64,000 bases of DNA from Pseudomonas azotoformans (lineage in GTDB: Bacteria > Pseudomonadota > Gammaproteobacteria > Pseudomonadales > Pseudomonadaceae): assembly GCF_001579805.1 (NCBI RefSeq), contig NZ_CP014546.1:372001-436000 (forward strand). The letters are read 5' to 3'. Shown in pieces: positions 16,581 through 25,263 of the stretch; position 1 is the stretch's first letter; each line of letters begins with the position of its first letter. The notes under the pieces are model-generated. The model had not been told where the DNA came from, searched no databases, and was given only the letters and a program-made list of their open reading frames with translations. Both the position numbers and the translations under genes were made by a program.

Positions 16581-17979
16581 ATGGCGGATGACATGGTTAA
16601 CCCGGTAGGGCCTCAAGCGTGGCTTGAAGAACCGGCACATTCAGCTGATCGCCTTGGGAGGGGCGATCGGCACGGGGTTGTTCCTCGGCTCGGCCGGGGT
16701 GCTCAAGTCGGCGGGGCCGTCGATGATCCTGGGCTACGCGATTGCCGGTTTCATCGCGTTCCTGATCATGCGCCAGCTCGGCGAAATGATCGTTGAAGAG
16801 CCGGTGGCCGGTTCCTTCAGCCACTTCGCGCACAAATACTGGGGCGGCTACGCGGGCTTCCTGGCGGGTTGGAACTACTGGGTACTCTACGTGCTGGTGG
16901 GCATGGCCGAACTGACGGCGGTGGGCAAGTACATCCAGTTCTGGTGGCCGGAGATCCCGACCTGGGTCAGTGCACTGGTGTTCTTTGTCGCGGTGAACCT
17001 GATCAACACCCTGAACGTGAAGTTCTTCGGTGAGGCCGAGTTCTGGTTCGCGATCATCAAGGTGGTGGCGATTGTCGGCATGATCGTGCTCGGCTGCTAC
17101 CTGCTGTTCAGCGGCACCGGCGGCCCACAAGCCTCGGTCAGCAACCTGTGGAGCCACGGCGGGTTCTTCCCGAATGGCGGCATGGGGCTGTTGATGTCCA
17201 TGGCGTTCATCATGTTCTCGTTCGGTGGCCTGGAGCTGGTGGGCATCACTGCCGCCGAAGCCAGCGAGCCGCGCAAGGTGATCCCGAAGGCGATCAACCA
17301 GGTGGTCTACCGGATCCTGATTTTCTACGTCGGCGCCCTGACCGTACTGCTGTCGCTGTACCCGTGGGACCAGTTGCTGCAAACCCTCGGCGCCTCGGGC
17401 GATGCCTACAGCGGTAGCCCGTTCGTGCAGATCTTCTCGCTGATCGGCAACGACACCGCCGCGCACATCCTCAACTTCGTGGTGCTGACCGCGGCGTTGT
17501 CGGTGTACAACAGCGGCGTGTACTGCAACAGCCGCATGCTGTTCGGCCTGGCCGAGCAAGGCGATGCACCGAAATCGCTGATGAAGCTGAACAAGCAAGG
17601 TGTGCCGATCCGCGCCCTGGCGATTTCGGCGCTGGTGACGATGCTGTGCGTGGTGGTCAACTACGTGGCACCGCAGAGCGCGCTGGAACTGCTGTTCGCG
17701 CTGGTGGTTGCCTCACTGATGATCAACTGGGCGCTGATCAGCATCACCCACATCAAGTTCCGCAAAGCCATGAGCGAACAAGGCCTGACGCCATCGTTCA
17801 AGACCTTCTGGTTCCCGTTCAGCAACTACCTGTGCCTGGCGTTCATGGTGATGATCATCAGCGTGATGCTGGCGATTCCGGGCATCAGCGAGTCGGTGTA
17901 TGCGATGCCGGTGTGGGTGGGGATTATCTACATTGCCTACCGGTTGCGGGTCAGAAAGGCCAAGATGGCAGTCGCCTGA
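16581..17979 (+). CDS. Aromatic amino-acid permease (AroP/PheP-like), apparent 5' frameshift
   Basis: From 16618 the frame encodes LKNRHIQLIALGGAIGTGLF and twelve membrane segments of the AAT family (AroP/PheP-like), ending at 17979. The natural start with a ribosome-binding site (AGAAGGG, ATG 16581, MADDMVNPVG) is in another frame, and the permease frame has a TAG at 16608-16610. Removing one base in GGTAGGGCCT (16604-16613) would give a continuous protein, MADDMVNPVGLKRGLKNRH and onward. As written, translation could begin only at an internal TTG (16624). Position after antABC and opposite kynA suggests tryptophan uptake. See findings on the shared frameshift motif. Confidence 0.8.
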
Positions 17980-17998
17980 TTACTGACTGACAGCCAAT

Positions 17999-18026
17999 AA
18001 AAAGCCCCGGAATTCCGGGGCTTTTT
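17999..18026. terminator. Bidirectional terminator between aroP-like gene and kynA
   Basis: This is a perfect 28-bp palindrome with an A5 run, the GC-rich stem AGCCCCGG/CCGGGGCT and a T5 run. It serves as a rho-independent terminator on both strands, between the convergent permease and kynA genes. The kynA stop codon lies 3 bp beyond it. Confidence 0.93.
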
Positions 18027-18028
18027 GT

Positions 18029-18886
18029 TTAGAGCGTTGAGCGTACTCGCCACAGCTCTGGGAACAGCACGGTATCTAGCATCTTGCGCAAATACCCCAC
18101 CCCTTCCGTGCCACCGGTTCCCGGCTGAAAGCCGATAATCCGCTCGACCGTGGTCACATGGCGGAAGCGCCACTGACGGAACGAGTCCTCCAGGTCGATA
18201 AACTTTTCGGCCAACTGATACAAATCCCAATACCGGCTCGGATCGCGATACACCTCGCGCCACGCCGCCTCCACCGATTCATCGTGAACCGTCGCCGCCG
18301 TCGGGTCGCGCTCGGCGCGTTTCGGATCAATCGCCAGACCCGCCTTGACCATCAGGTTGATCGCCTCGTCATACAGCGACGGCGTGGCAATCGCCACTTT
18401 CAACTCGTTCAACAGCTCTGGCCGATGGGCGTGGGGCCGCAACAGCGCCGCGCTTTTATTGCCGAGGATAAATTCGATCTCACGGTACTGGAACGACTGA
18501 AACCCCGACGACTGCCCCAGGAACGGGCGGATCGACTTGTACTCCGACGGCGTCATCGTCGCCAGCACCGCCCAGGCGTGCACCAGTTGGTCGAAGATCC
18601 TCGACACCCGCGCCAGCATCTTGAACGCCGGCGGCAGCTCGCCCAGGCGCACGTGTTCGCGGGCGGCCTTGAGTTCGTGGAGCATCAGTTTCATCCACAG
18701 CTCGGAGGTCTGGTGCTGGATGATGAAGAGCATTTCGTTGTGGTCCGGCGACAGCGGATGCTGGGCGCTGAGGACTTTGCCCAGGTCCAGGTAATCGCCG
18801 TAGCTCATGGACTCGGAAAAATTCAGTTCGGCGTTATGCCATTCTTCAGGCGGCTGGTAGTCAGCAGAGAAAGGACATTGGCTCAT
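18029..18886 (-). CDS. kynA: Tryptophan 2,3-dioxygenase
   Basis: The 285-residue haem protein oxidises L-tryptophan to N-formylkynurenine, the committed step of the kynurenine pathway. Signatures are [27 protein letters not shown] (active-site loop) and a C-terminal [15 protein letters not shown]. The ATG overlaps the kynB stop by 4 bp (ATGA), so the order is kynB then kynA in one transcript. Length is normal for bacterial enzymes. Confidence 0.97.
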   Translation of the reverse strand: MSQCPFSADYQPPEEWHNAELNFSESMSYGDYLDLGKVLSAQHPLSPDHNEMLFIIQHQTSELWMKLMLHELKAAREHVRLGELPPAFKMLARVSRIFDQLVHAWAVLATMTPSEYKSIRPFLGQSSGFQSFQYREIEFILGNKSAALLRPHAHRPELLNELKVAIATPSLYDEAINLMVKAGLAIDPKRAERDPTAATVHDESVEAAWREVYRDPSRYWDLYQLAEKFIDLEDSFRQWRFRHVTTVERIIGFQPGTGGTEGVGYLRKMLDTVLFPELWRVRSTL

Positions 18887-19533
18887 CGCGTGGGCTCCTT
18901 GAGCGGGCGCAAGATTGCGCGGACCGGGCTGGCATCGAGGTTGGCAAACCGCAGCGGCAGTGCGATCAATTCATAGTCGCCCTCCGGTACGTCATCGAGC
19001 ACGATGCCTTCGAGAATCGCCATGCCATGACGGGCCACGGCGTTGTGGGAATCCATGGTCTTGGACTGCTGCGGGTCCAGGGATGGCGTATCGATGCCGA
19101 TCAAGCGCACACCCAGGCTGGCTAGCAGCTCGATGGTTTGCGGAGCGATGGCGGTGAAATTCGAATCCCATTCAGTCAGCGGCGCTTGTGGATAAGTGCG
19201 CAGCAGCACGCGCTCGGGCAAGTTATCCACACGGCCTTCCAACTGATGCGGCTGCACCAGCGCACCGCTGTCCAGACAATGCAGCACCCGGCATGGCCCC
19301 AGGTACACATCCAACGACACCTCGCCAATCGGCGCGCCGTCCGCGCTGTAATGCAGCGGCGCATCCACGTGGGCGCCGGTATGTGGGGATAGCGTGATAC
19401 GCCCGACATTCACCGGACACTCCGGGCCAAACTGCCACACGCGCTCTTCCTGGAACGGCGTATCCCCCGGCCAGGTCGGGGTCGCCGTACTCAAGGGCGG
19501 GCTGATATCCCACCACGTTTTTATTGGGTTCAT
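18883..19533 (-). CDS. kynB: Kynurenine formamidase
   Basis: The 216-residue member of the cyclase/formamidase family hydrolyses N-formylkynurenine to kynurenine and formate. The metal-binding motif [12 protein letters not shown] (HxGxHxDxPxH) and WPGDTPF are present. It is the first gene of kynBA and overlaps kynA by 4 bp. Its promoter faces that of a cupin gene across 240 bp, where a candidate KynR motif lies. Confidence 0.96.
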   Translation of the reverse strand: MNPIKTWWDISPPLSTATPTWPGDTPFQEERVWQFGPECPVNVGRITLSPHTGAHVDAPLHYSADGAPIGEVSLDVYLGPCRVLHCLDSGALVQPHQLEGRVDNLPERVLLRTYPQAPLTEWDSNFTAIAPQTIELLASLGVRLIGIDTPSLDPQQSKTMDSHNAVARHGMAILEGIVLDDVPEGDYELIALPLRFANLDASPVRAILRPLKEPTR

Positions 19534-19582
19534 TTCAGGGCTCTCGGCGGTTACTGGGGTGAATGATACGAGGGCGTGCTGC

Positions 19583-19636
19583 GAATTTTCTTGCGAATTC
19601 TGGCGTGAAGCGGGAAATCTTTCGCACTTACTGCGA
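19583..19636. promoter_or_regulatory. Candidate KynR control region upstream of kynB
   Basis: GAATTTTCTTGCGAA (19583-19597) matches the motif at 8120-8134 between kynU and kynR at 13 of 15 positions. A few bases on, TCGCACTTACTGCGA (19622-19636) is a perfect 5-bp palindrome with a 5-bp spacer, a shape common for Lrp-family sites. Both lie 50-103 bp upstream of the kynB start. Function is inferred from the shared motif and gene context. Confidence 0.45.
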
Positions 19637-19773
19637 GGAAATAGCGGATTGGTGATGGGTTATATCAAATAAACACCGCTGCGCTTCTGGGCATCCCGAT
19701 GTCGAGTTCAGACCACTGACCCAACGCCCAAGGCCTTAGGGTGGATCTTTCCATTCCCTGCCCTGGAGACATC

Positions 19774-20118
19774 ATGTCCAAGCCCATCACCGTACTGCGC
19801 GACACCCATCCCCTGCCGGTCCTGGACGCCTGCAAATGGGAAAAACTCGAAGGCGACCCGCACACCGTCAACCTCAACGCCTACACCAGCGAAGACGGCA
19901 GCAAGATCATGGGCACGTGGATCTGCACCCCTGGCAAATGGTACGTGGACTACGTGAAGTGGGAATACTGCCACTTCCAGGAAGGCTACTGCATCATCAC
20001 CCCGGAAGGCCTGGAGCCGATTCACTTGCGGGCTGGGGATATCTTTGTGGTGGAGCCGGGGATGAAGGGGACGTGGGAAGTGGTGGAGACGGTGCGTAAG
20101 TATTTTGTGTTTGCGTGA
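19774..20118 (+). CDS. Small cupin protein (DUF861-like), divergent from kynBA
   Basis: The 114-residue single-domain beta-barrel includes WICTPGKWYVDYVKWEYCHF, then EGYCIITPEG and RAGDIFVVEPGMKGTWEV, the two conserved cupin blocks. It resembles the DUF861 cupins also found in ureidoglycine aminohydrolase-type proteins, but no enzyme activity can be assigned. Conservation of the metal-ligand histidines is poor. It shares a promoter region with kynBA, so a link with tryptophan catabolism is possible but unproven. A strong terminator follows. Confidence 0.8.
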   Translation: MSKPITVLRDTHPLPVLDACKWEKLEGDPHTVNLNAYTSEDGSKIMGTWICTPGKWYVDYVKWEYCHFQEGYCIITPEGLEPIHLRAGDIFVVEPGMKGTWEVVETVRKYFVFA

Positions 20119-20129
20119 GCCGCAAAAAC

Positions 20130-20158
20130 CCGGGAGCCCACTATTAGCAGGCTCCCGG
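20130..20158 (-). terminator. Terminator between cupin gene and mmsB
   Basis: A 9-bp stem (CCGGGAGCC/GGCTCCCGG) with an 11-base loop is flanked by runs of A. Read on the minus strand it ends in GTTTTT, ending the mmsAB transcript. On the plus strand it is followed by AAAA, so it is weaker for the cupin gene. Confidence 0.75.
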
Positions 20159-20167
20159 AAAACGCCC

Positions 20168-21055
20168 CTATTTGGGCTTGCGATAGCTGTTGATAATCGC
20201 CGAGAAGTCTTTACCCCCTTCCCCACGCTGGCTCATCGATTGATACAACTGCTGGGCCACAGCGCCCAGAATCACGGGTTGCTTGGCCTGACGCGCCGCT
20301 TCGGTGGCCAAGCCCAAATCCTTGAGCATCAGGTCAGCACCAAACCCACCGGTGTAACCCCGCGACGACGGCGCGGTTTCGATCACGCCCGGCCATGGGT
20401 TGTAGGTGTCGGAACTCCAGCAACGCCCGGTCGAGCTGTTGATGATCCCCGCCAGCACTTGCGTGTCGATACCCAGCGCATCGCCCAACGCCATGGCTTC
20501 GCTGACACCGACCATGCTGATCCCCAACAACAGGTTGTTGCAGATCTTGGCGATTTGCCCAGTGCCGACCTCACCGCAATGCACGATGTTGCGGCCCATC
20601 TGCGCCAGCACCGGCTGCAGGGTGGCGAACAGTTCGGGGGTGGCGCCGACCATGAAGGTCAGCGTCCCGGCTGCGGCGCCGCCCGTGCCCCCGGAGACGG
20701 GGGCGTCGGCCACGGTCACACCTTGCTTGGCCGCCGCAGCCGCCACATCGCGGATGGTCTGCGGGTCGATAGTGCTGCAATCCACCGCCGGTACGCCTTG
20801 GCCGATGCCGGCCAGTACGCCGTCTTCATTCAGCCACACGCTGCGCACATGCGCCGCCGCCGGCAACATGGTGATCACCAGTTCAGCGCCCGTGGCCGCA
20901 TCACGCGGTGAATCGCTGATGGTGCCACCCAGCTCGGCCAGCTCCTTGAGCACCGTCTGGTTCAGGTCGAACAGGTTCAGCGCATGGCCGGCCTTGATCA
21001 GGTTGCGGGCCATGGGTGCGCCCATGTTGCCCAAGCCGATAAATGCAATCTTCAT
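20168..21055 (-). CDS. mmsB: 3-hydroxyisobutyrate dehydrogenase
   Basis: The 295-residue beta-hydroxyacid dehydrogenase begins MKIAFIGLGNMGAPMARNL (NAD-binding GLGNMG). It carries the substrate loop DAPVSGGTGGAAAGTL and the catalytic-lysine region GQIAKICNNLLL. It oxidises 3-hydroxyisobutyrate to methylmalonate semialdehyde in valine degradation. It lies 15 bp after mmsA, whose product uses that semialdehyde. Confidence 0.95.
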   Translation of the reverse strand: MKIAFIGLGNMGAPMARNLIKAGHALNLFDLNQTVLKELAELGGTISDSPRDAATGAELVITMLPAAAHVRSVWLNEDGVLAGIGQGVPAVDCSTIDPQTIRDVAAAAAKQGVTVADAPVSGGTGGAAAGTLTFMVGATPELFATLQPVLAQMGRNIVHCGEVGTGQIAKICNNLLLGISMVGVSEAMALGDALGIDTQVLAGIINSSTGRCWSSDTYNPWPGVIETAPSSRGYTGGFGADLMLKDLGLATEAARQAKQPVILGAVAQQLYQSMSQRGEGGKDFSAIINSYRKPK

Positions 21056-21070
21056 GGTCGTCTCCCGGGA

Positions 21071-22588
21071 TCAGCGCAGGTTGATGGTGGTGTTGACGCC
21101 ATCGTTGACCGTGTCGTCATCGAACCAGCGGCTGGTGACGGTTTTGGTCTGGGTGTAGAACTGCACCACTTGCTTGCCGTACGGGCCGAGGTCGCCGAGC
21201 TTGGAGCCACGGGAACCGGTGAAGCTGAAGAACGGCACCGGCACCGGGATCGGGATGTTGATGCCGACCTGGCCCACGTCGATTTCGCTCTGGAACTTGC
21301 GCGCCGCCGCGCCGCTCTGGGTGAACAGGCCGGTGCCGTTGCCGAACGGGTTGGCGTTGACCAGGGCGATGGCCTCGTCGAGGGTCGCCACTTCCAGCAC
21401 CACCAGCACCGGGCCGAAGATTTCCTGGGTGTAGATCTGCATATCGGTGGTCACGCCCGAGAACAGGGTCGGGCCGACAAAGTTGCCTTGCTCGAAGCCC
21501 GGCACCTTGATGTCGCGGCCGTCCAGTTCCAGCTTGGCGCCTTCTTTTACGCCGCTTTCAATCAGTTCCAGGATGCGTGCCTTGGCACGCTTGGAGATCA
21601 CCGGGCCGACATCGGTGCCCGCTTCACTGCCGGCGTTGACCTTGAGTTTTTGCGCCAGCGCTTTCAGGTCCGGCAACCATTGCTTGGACGCGCCCACCAG
21701 CACCACCACCGAAGTGGCCATGCAACGCTGACCCGCCGCGCCAAAACCGGCGCCGACCAGGGCATTGAGGGTGTGTTCGCGGTTGGCATCCGGCAGCACC
21801 ACGGCGTGGTTCTTGGCGCCCATCATCGACTGCACACGCTTGCCGTGTTTGCCGGCCAGGTCATACACGTGAGTACCCACGGCGGTCGAGCCGACAAAGG
21901 ACACGGCCTTGATATCTTTATGGGTGCACAGCGCATCCACCACATCCTTGCCGCCGTGTACCACGTTGAGCACACCAGCCGGCACGCCAGCTTCCAGCGC
22001 CAGCTCCACCAGCAGCATCGTCGACAACGGGTCCTGCTCGGACGGCTTGAGCACGAAGGTGTTACCGCAAGCAATCGCCATCGGGAACATCCACAGCGGA
22101 ATCATCGCCGGGAAGTTGAACGGCGTAATGCCGGCGCACACGCCAATGGGTTGGCGCAGGGTGTAGGTATCGACGCCACCGGCAACGTTTTCAGCGAACT
22201 CGCCCATTTGCAGGCTACCGATGGAGCAGGCGTGTTCCACCACTTCCAGGCCACGGAAAATATCGCCCTCGGCATCGGCAATGGTCTTGCCCTGCTCGTT
22301 GCTGAGCACCACGGCGATGCGCTTGGAATGTTCGCGGATCAAGGCTTGCAGCTTGAGCATGATGCGCATGCGTGCGCCGATCGGCGTCAGCTTCCAGGTC
22401 TGGAAGGCACGATGGGCAGCGTCGATGGCAGCGTTGACTTCATCGGCGGTGGCGAACGGGACTTTGGCCAGCACCTCTTGGGTGGCCGGGTTGACGATGT
22501 CTTGCCACTCGGTGGTCTTGGACTCGACCCACTCGCCGTTGATCAGCAACTTGACCTGTTGCACGGAAATATCGGCAGATGCGTTCAT
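21071..22588 (-). CDS. mmsA: CoA-acylating methylmalonate-semialdehyde dehydrogenase
   Basis: The 505-residue aldehyde dehydrogenase converts methylmalonate semialdehyde to propionyl-CoA with NAD and CoA. Key features are [15 protein letters not shown], the NAD-binding FVGSTAVG, and the catalytic cysteine in [10 protein letters not shown]. The ATG at 22588 begins [20 protein letters not shown]; the open frame upstream has no family similarity. It is the first gene of mmsAB and is divergent from a LysR regulator. Confidence 0.95.
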   Translation of the reverse strand: MNASADISVQQVKLLINGEWVESKTTEWQDIVNPATQEVLAKVPFATADEVNAAIDAAHRAFQTWKLTPIGARMRIMLKLQALIREHSKRIAVVLSNEQGKTIADAEGDIFRGLEVVEHACSIGSLQMGEFAENVAGGVDTYTLRQPIGVCAGITPFNFPAMIPLWMFPMAIACGNTFVLKPSEQDPLSTMLLVELALEAGVPAGVLNVVHGGKDVVDALCTHKDIKAVSFVGSTAVGTHVYDLAGKHGKRVQSMMGAKNHAVVLPDANREHTLNALVGAGFGAAGQRCMATSVVVLVGASKQWLPDLKALAQKLKVNAGSEAGTDVGPVISKRAKARILELIESGVKEGAKLELDGRDIKVPGFEQGNFVGPTLFSGVTTDMQIYTQEIFGPVLVVLEVATLDEAIALVNANPFGNGTGLFTQSGAAARKFQSEIDVGQVGINIPIPVPVPFFSFTGSRGSKLGDLGPYGKQVVQFYTQTKTVTSRWFDDDTVNDGVNTTINLR

Positions 22589-22673
22589 GTGGTCTCCAAT
22601 CTTATATTTATGCAGAGACAAGGCGCGTAACCGCCTTGGGAAATGAGGCGTTCGGACTGTTTTTGGAGTATAG

Positions 22674-22702
22674 ATGTGCAAATCTCTAATAAGAACGCAC
22701 AT
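22674..22702. promoter_or_regulatory. Inverted repeat upstream of the LysR gene and mmsA
   Basis: ATGTGC (22674-22679) and GCACAT (22697-22702) are perfect inverted half-sites with a 17-bp spacer, in the 129-bp region between divergent mmsA and the LysR gene. The element ends 15 bp before the LysR start, a position suited to autoregulation. The spacer is longer than the classical T-N11-A site, so the assignment is tentative. Confidence 0.35.
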
Positions 22703-22717
22703 AAAAGCCGGACCAAT

Positions 22718-23665
22718 ATGCAAAAAAACATCACGTCGCTGGGCTCCCTGAACTGGGATGACCTGAAGTTTTTCCTCGAAGTGGCCCGTACCCGCAAGGC
22801 CAGCGTGGCCGCCAAGCGCCTGGCGGTGGACTACACCACGGTGTCGCGGCGCATCAGTTCATTGGAAGTGTCACTCGGTACGTTGCTGTTCGAAAAATCC
22901 CGGACCAACGGCTTCGTCCTCACCACCGAAGGCCAGCGTTTGCTGGGCTACGCCGAGTCCATCGAAAGCACCCTGCACATGGCCTGCGAGCAAGTCTCCG
23001 GTTCCGGCGTGGCGCTGTCGGGCCATGTACGCATGGGCTGCACCGAAGGGTTCGGCAGCTTTTTCGTCACCCCGCAATTGAGCCACTTCGTCGACACCTA
23101 CCCCGCAATCTCGGTGGACATCCTGCCCCTGCCCCACTTCATCAGCCTGTCCAAGCGCGAAGCCGACATCGTCATCGCCCTGGAACGCCCGGAACATGGG
23201 CCCTATGTGTGCTGCAAATTGTGCGACTACAAACTGCAGCTGTACGCGACCCAGGAATACCTCGACCAACACCCGCCAATCCGCAAACCGGCGGATTTGG
23301 CCGAGCATCCGTTTATCAGCTATGTGGATGACTTGGCGTTCAGCTCGGAGTTGCTGTACCTGGCCAACGTGGTGCCCGGCGCCAGCGCCAGTTTGCGTAG
23401 CACGAGCGTGATTGCGCAGTACGTGGCGGCGCAGCAGGGGCGGTCGATGGCGATATTGCCGTGTTTTTTGGCGGCGCAGGATCCACGGTTGTTGCCGGTG
23501 TTGGGGGAGCAGATTTCCATCACTCGCCAGTTCTGGATGTATTGCCGGGAGGATCTGAGGAAGTTGAAGCGGATTACGTTGTTGTGGGACTACATCAGGG
23601 AAGTGACGGAGCAGAATCAGGGGTTGTTGATGGGGGAGACCAGGGAGATCAGGTTCGCGGATTAA
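22718..23665 (+). CDS. LysR-family regulator divergent from mmsAB
   Basis: The 315-residue LysR protein has its helix-turn-helix at about residues 25-45 ([20 protein letters not shown]) and the wing [20 protein letters not shown] 22718 ([19 protein letters not shown]) gives the usual distance to the helix-turn-helix. The divergent layout suggests it controls mmsAB. In P. aeruginosa the neighbouring regulator MmsR is of the AraC type, so this is a different arrangement. A shorter effector domain of the CrgA/DsdC-like subgroup is apparent. Confidence 0.88.
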   Translation: MQKNITSLGSLNWDDLKFFLEVARTRKASVAAKRLAVDYTTVSRRISSLEVSLGTLLFEKSRTNGFVLTTEGQRLLGYAESIESTLHMACEQVSGSGVALSGHVRMGCTEGFGSFFVTPQLSHFVDTYPAISVDILPLPHFISLSKREADIVIALERPEHGPYVCCKLCDYKLQLYATQEYLDQHPPIRKPADLAEHPFISYVDDLAFSSELLYLANVVPGASASLRSTSVIAQYVAAQQGRSMAILPCFLAAQDPRLLPVLGEQISITRQFWMYCREDLRKLKRITLLWDYIREVTEQNQGLLMGETREIRFAD

Positions 23666-23736
23666 AGGGCCATCAACGATGATTCGCTTTAATTTGCAGG
23701 ACGTTTCCTAGAGAATCTCCGGCCTATTGTGCCTTA

Positions 23737-23957
23737 GGGTTCGAGTCATTAGCCTCCGTACTTCGCTGACATCAGCGAACGGGTTTAGCGACCCGAACCC
23801 GGACACAGCCTCCAACGGCAAGCGCTTCATGCTCGTCGTTGTCGTGTTATGGCGGCTGTGCGTGGGAGACCTTCGGGTCTGCCGGGTCCTGGGTCCGGTT
23901 CGCTAACCTGCGTACAGCTGCCACCCTTTCATGTTTAGCGACATGAGTGGGTGGCTC
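23737..23957 (+). ncRNA. Structured leader or small RNA before the DUF3077 gene (possibly C4-like)
   Basis: The 314-bp gap before the DUF3077 gene holds several hairpins. They are TTCGCTGA/TCAGCGAA (23762-23779), CGGGT-TTAGCG-ACCCG (23780-23795), AGACC-TTCG-GGTCT (23867-23880), GGTT-CGCT-AACC (23897-23908), and GCCACCC with CATGT-TTAGCG-ACATG inside and GGGTGGC closing (23920-23954). Two hairpins carry the identical loop TTAGCG, and the sequence between them contains its complement CGCTAA. This looks like a folded regulatory RNA with loop-loop pairing. It may belong to the C4 antisense RNA family; that is a recollection-level guess. Ends are approximate. Confidence 0.5.
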
Positions 23958-23979
23958 CCTAAACTCCCAGGTATAGATC

Positions 23980-24270
23980 ATGACTAAAATCGTCCCCGAC
24001 CCACCGCTTTCTTCCATCACCACCCTCGGCGTCGTCACCTTCGGCGATTACGGCGAAAACGAAAAACCCCTGTTCCGCGTCAACGCCGGCATGCCCATTG
24101 AGGAAGCGTTAGAGCATGCCTCCACCTTGCTTTTCTACTCCAAGAAACTCGCGATGGAAGCCGCCATGGATGTACGCGGCGAGCAATACGCGTGGGCCGC
24201 GCATTACCTGTGTGAGATGGGCAAAGCCGTGGTCGATGACCTGACGCAAGCGATGACGCCAAGCCGTTAA
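23980..24270 (+). CDS. DUF3077 domain protein
   Basis: The 96-residue protein of the DUF3077 family is common in multiple copies in Pseudomonas. The central part (LFRVNAGMPIEEALEHASTL, then LCEMGKAVVDDL) is the conserved helical segment. Function is unknown. It has no signal peptide or membrane segment. It is preceded by a structured non-coding leader that seems to accompany this gene family, and followed by a degenerate REP-like palindrome. Confidence 0.85.
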   Translation: MTKIVPDPPLSSITTLGVVTFGDYGENEKPLFRVNAGMPIEEALEHASTLLFYSKKLAMEAAMDVRGEQYAWAAHYLCEMGKAVVDDLTQAMTPSR

Positions 24271-24283
24271 GCGATGACCGCTC

Positions 24284-24313
24284 GAATGCGGGAGGAGCCC
24301 TGCTCCTTCCCAC
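24284..24313. repeat. Degenerate REP-like palindrome
   Basis: An imperfect inverted repeat centred on AGGAG-CCCTG-CTCCT, ending TTCCCACA, recalls the TGTGGGAGC REP class. It lies between the convergent ends of the DUF3077 gene and the LysR gene and may act as a terminator. Confidence 0.45.
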
Positions 24314-24315
24314 AT

Positions 24316-25263
24316 TTAAACGGCGGTGGTCCCGGCTATTTGCGGATACCGAGCCCGAACTTCGCGCAGGAACTCACCCGCACGGGTCTTGAGCCATTCA
24401 ATCAGCCGCGCAATATCCGGCTCTGACTGCCGCCCATTTCGACAAATGATGTAGTAGGCCGCTGGGGACATCATCACGGGGCTTTTCAACGCAACCAATG
24501 CACCGTTTTCCAATTGGTCATACACCAACGCAGTCCTGCCCAGCGCAATCCCTGTGCCCTTTACCGCCAGACTGATCGCCAGGCTCGAATCCGGAAATCG
24601 CGGCCCATGGTGATAAGGCGGCGTCGGAAGGCCCTGAAACGCAAACCAGCTTTCCCACCCCGGACATACCTGATCGTCCACCCGATGAATCAGCGGGTAT
24701 TGGGCCACATCCCCCGGCGCGATATCCCCCTTCAACCGTAGAAATTCCGGCGAGCAAACGGGAAACACCGCGTCACGCATCAGCAGTTCAACATGGTGAT
24801 CCGGGTAATCGCCATACCCCATCACCACCGCGACATCGTATTGATGCGCTTCCAGACTGGTGCTGCTGATGTCGGCGCTGGTCAACACCAGATCAAGGTT
24901 GAACGAAGCCTCAGTGTGAGAGCCGTGCATCCTGGGGATCAGCCATGTCGAGCAGAGCGAGGACGTGCATGAGAGGTACAGCGGTCGGGACTTTGCGGGG
25001 TTGAGTGAATGCAAGACCCCATCCAGCGCCTTGAAAAATCCGTCGGTGATCGGCAACAAAGCCTGCCCTGCGGACGTCAGCTTAACGCCGCGCGAATGCC
25101 GCTCAAACAACTGCACGCCCCACCACTCCTCCAGGCCTGCAATTTGATGGCTGATGGCACTGGCGGTGAGGTTAAGCTGCGACGCCGCACGCGCAAAGCT
25201 ACCGGTTTGCGCAGCGCTGACGAACGCTTGAAGCATCGGAGTGGGAGGCGGACGCTGGGCCAT
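24316..25263 (-). CDS. LysR-family regulator coupled to an EamA exporter
   Basis: The 315-residue LysR protein has its helix-turn-helix at about residues 19-40 (TGSFARAASQLNLTASAISH) and the wing WGVQLFERHSRGVKLT. It belongs to the GcvA-like subgroup. The ATG at 25263 overlaps the stop of the upstream EamA gene (TGATG), implying translational coupling. The open frame upstream of 25263 runs through the exporter gene and is not coding. It may regulate its own transporter partner. Confidence 0.9.
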   Translation of the reverse strand: MAQRPPPTPMLQAFVSAAQTGSFARAASQLNLTASAISHQIAGLEEWWGVQLFERHSRGVKLTSAGQALLPITDGFFKALDGVLHSLNPAKSRPLYLSCTSSLCSTWLIPRMHGSHTEASFNLDLVLTSADISSTSLEAHQYDVAVVMGYGDYPDHHVELLMRDAVFPVCSPEFLRLKGDIAPGDVAQYPLIHRVDDQVCPGWESWFAFQGLPTPPYHHGPRFPDSSLAISLAVKGTGIALGRTALVYDQLENGALVALKSPVMMSPAAYYIICRNGRQSEPDIARLIEWLKTRAGEFLREVRARYPQIAGTTAV

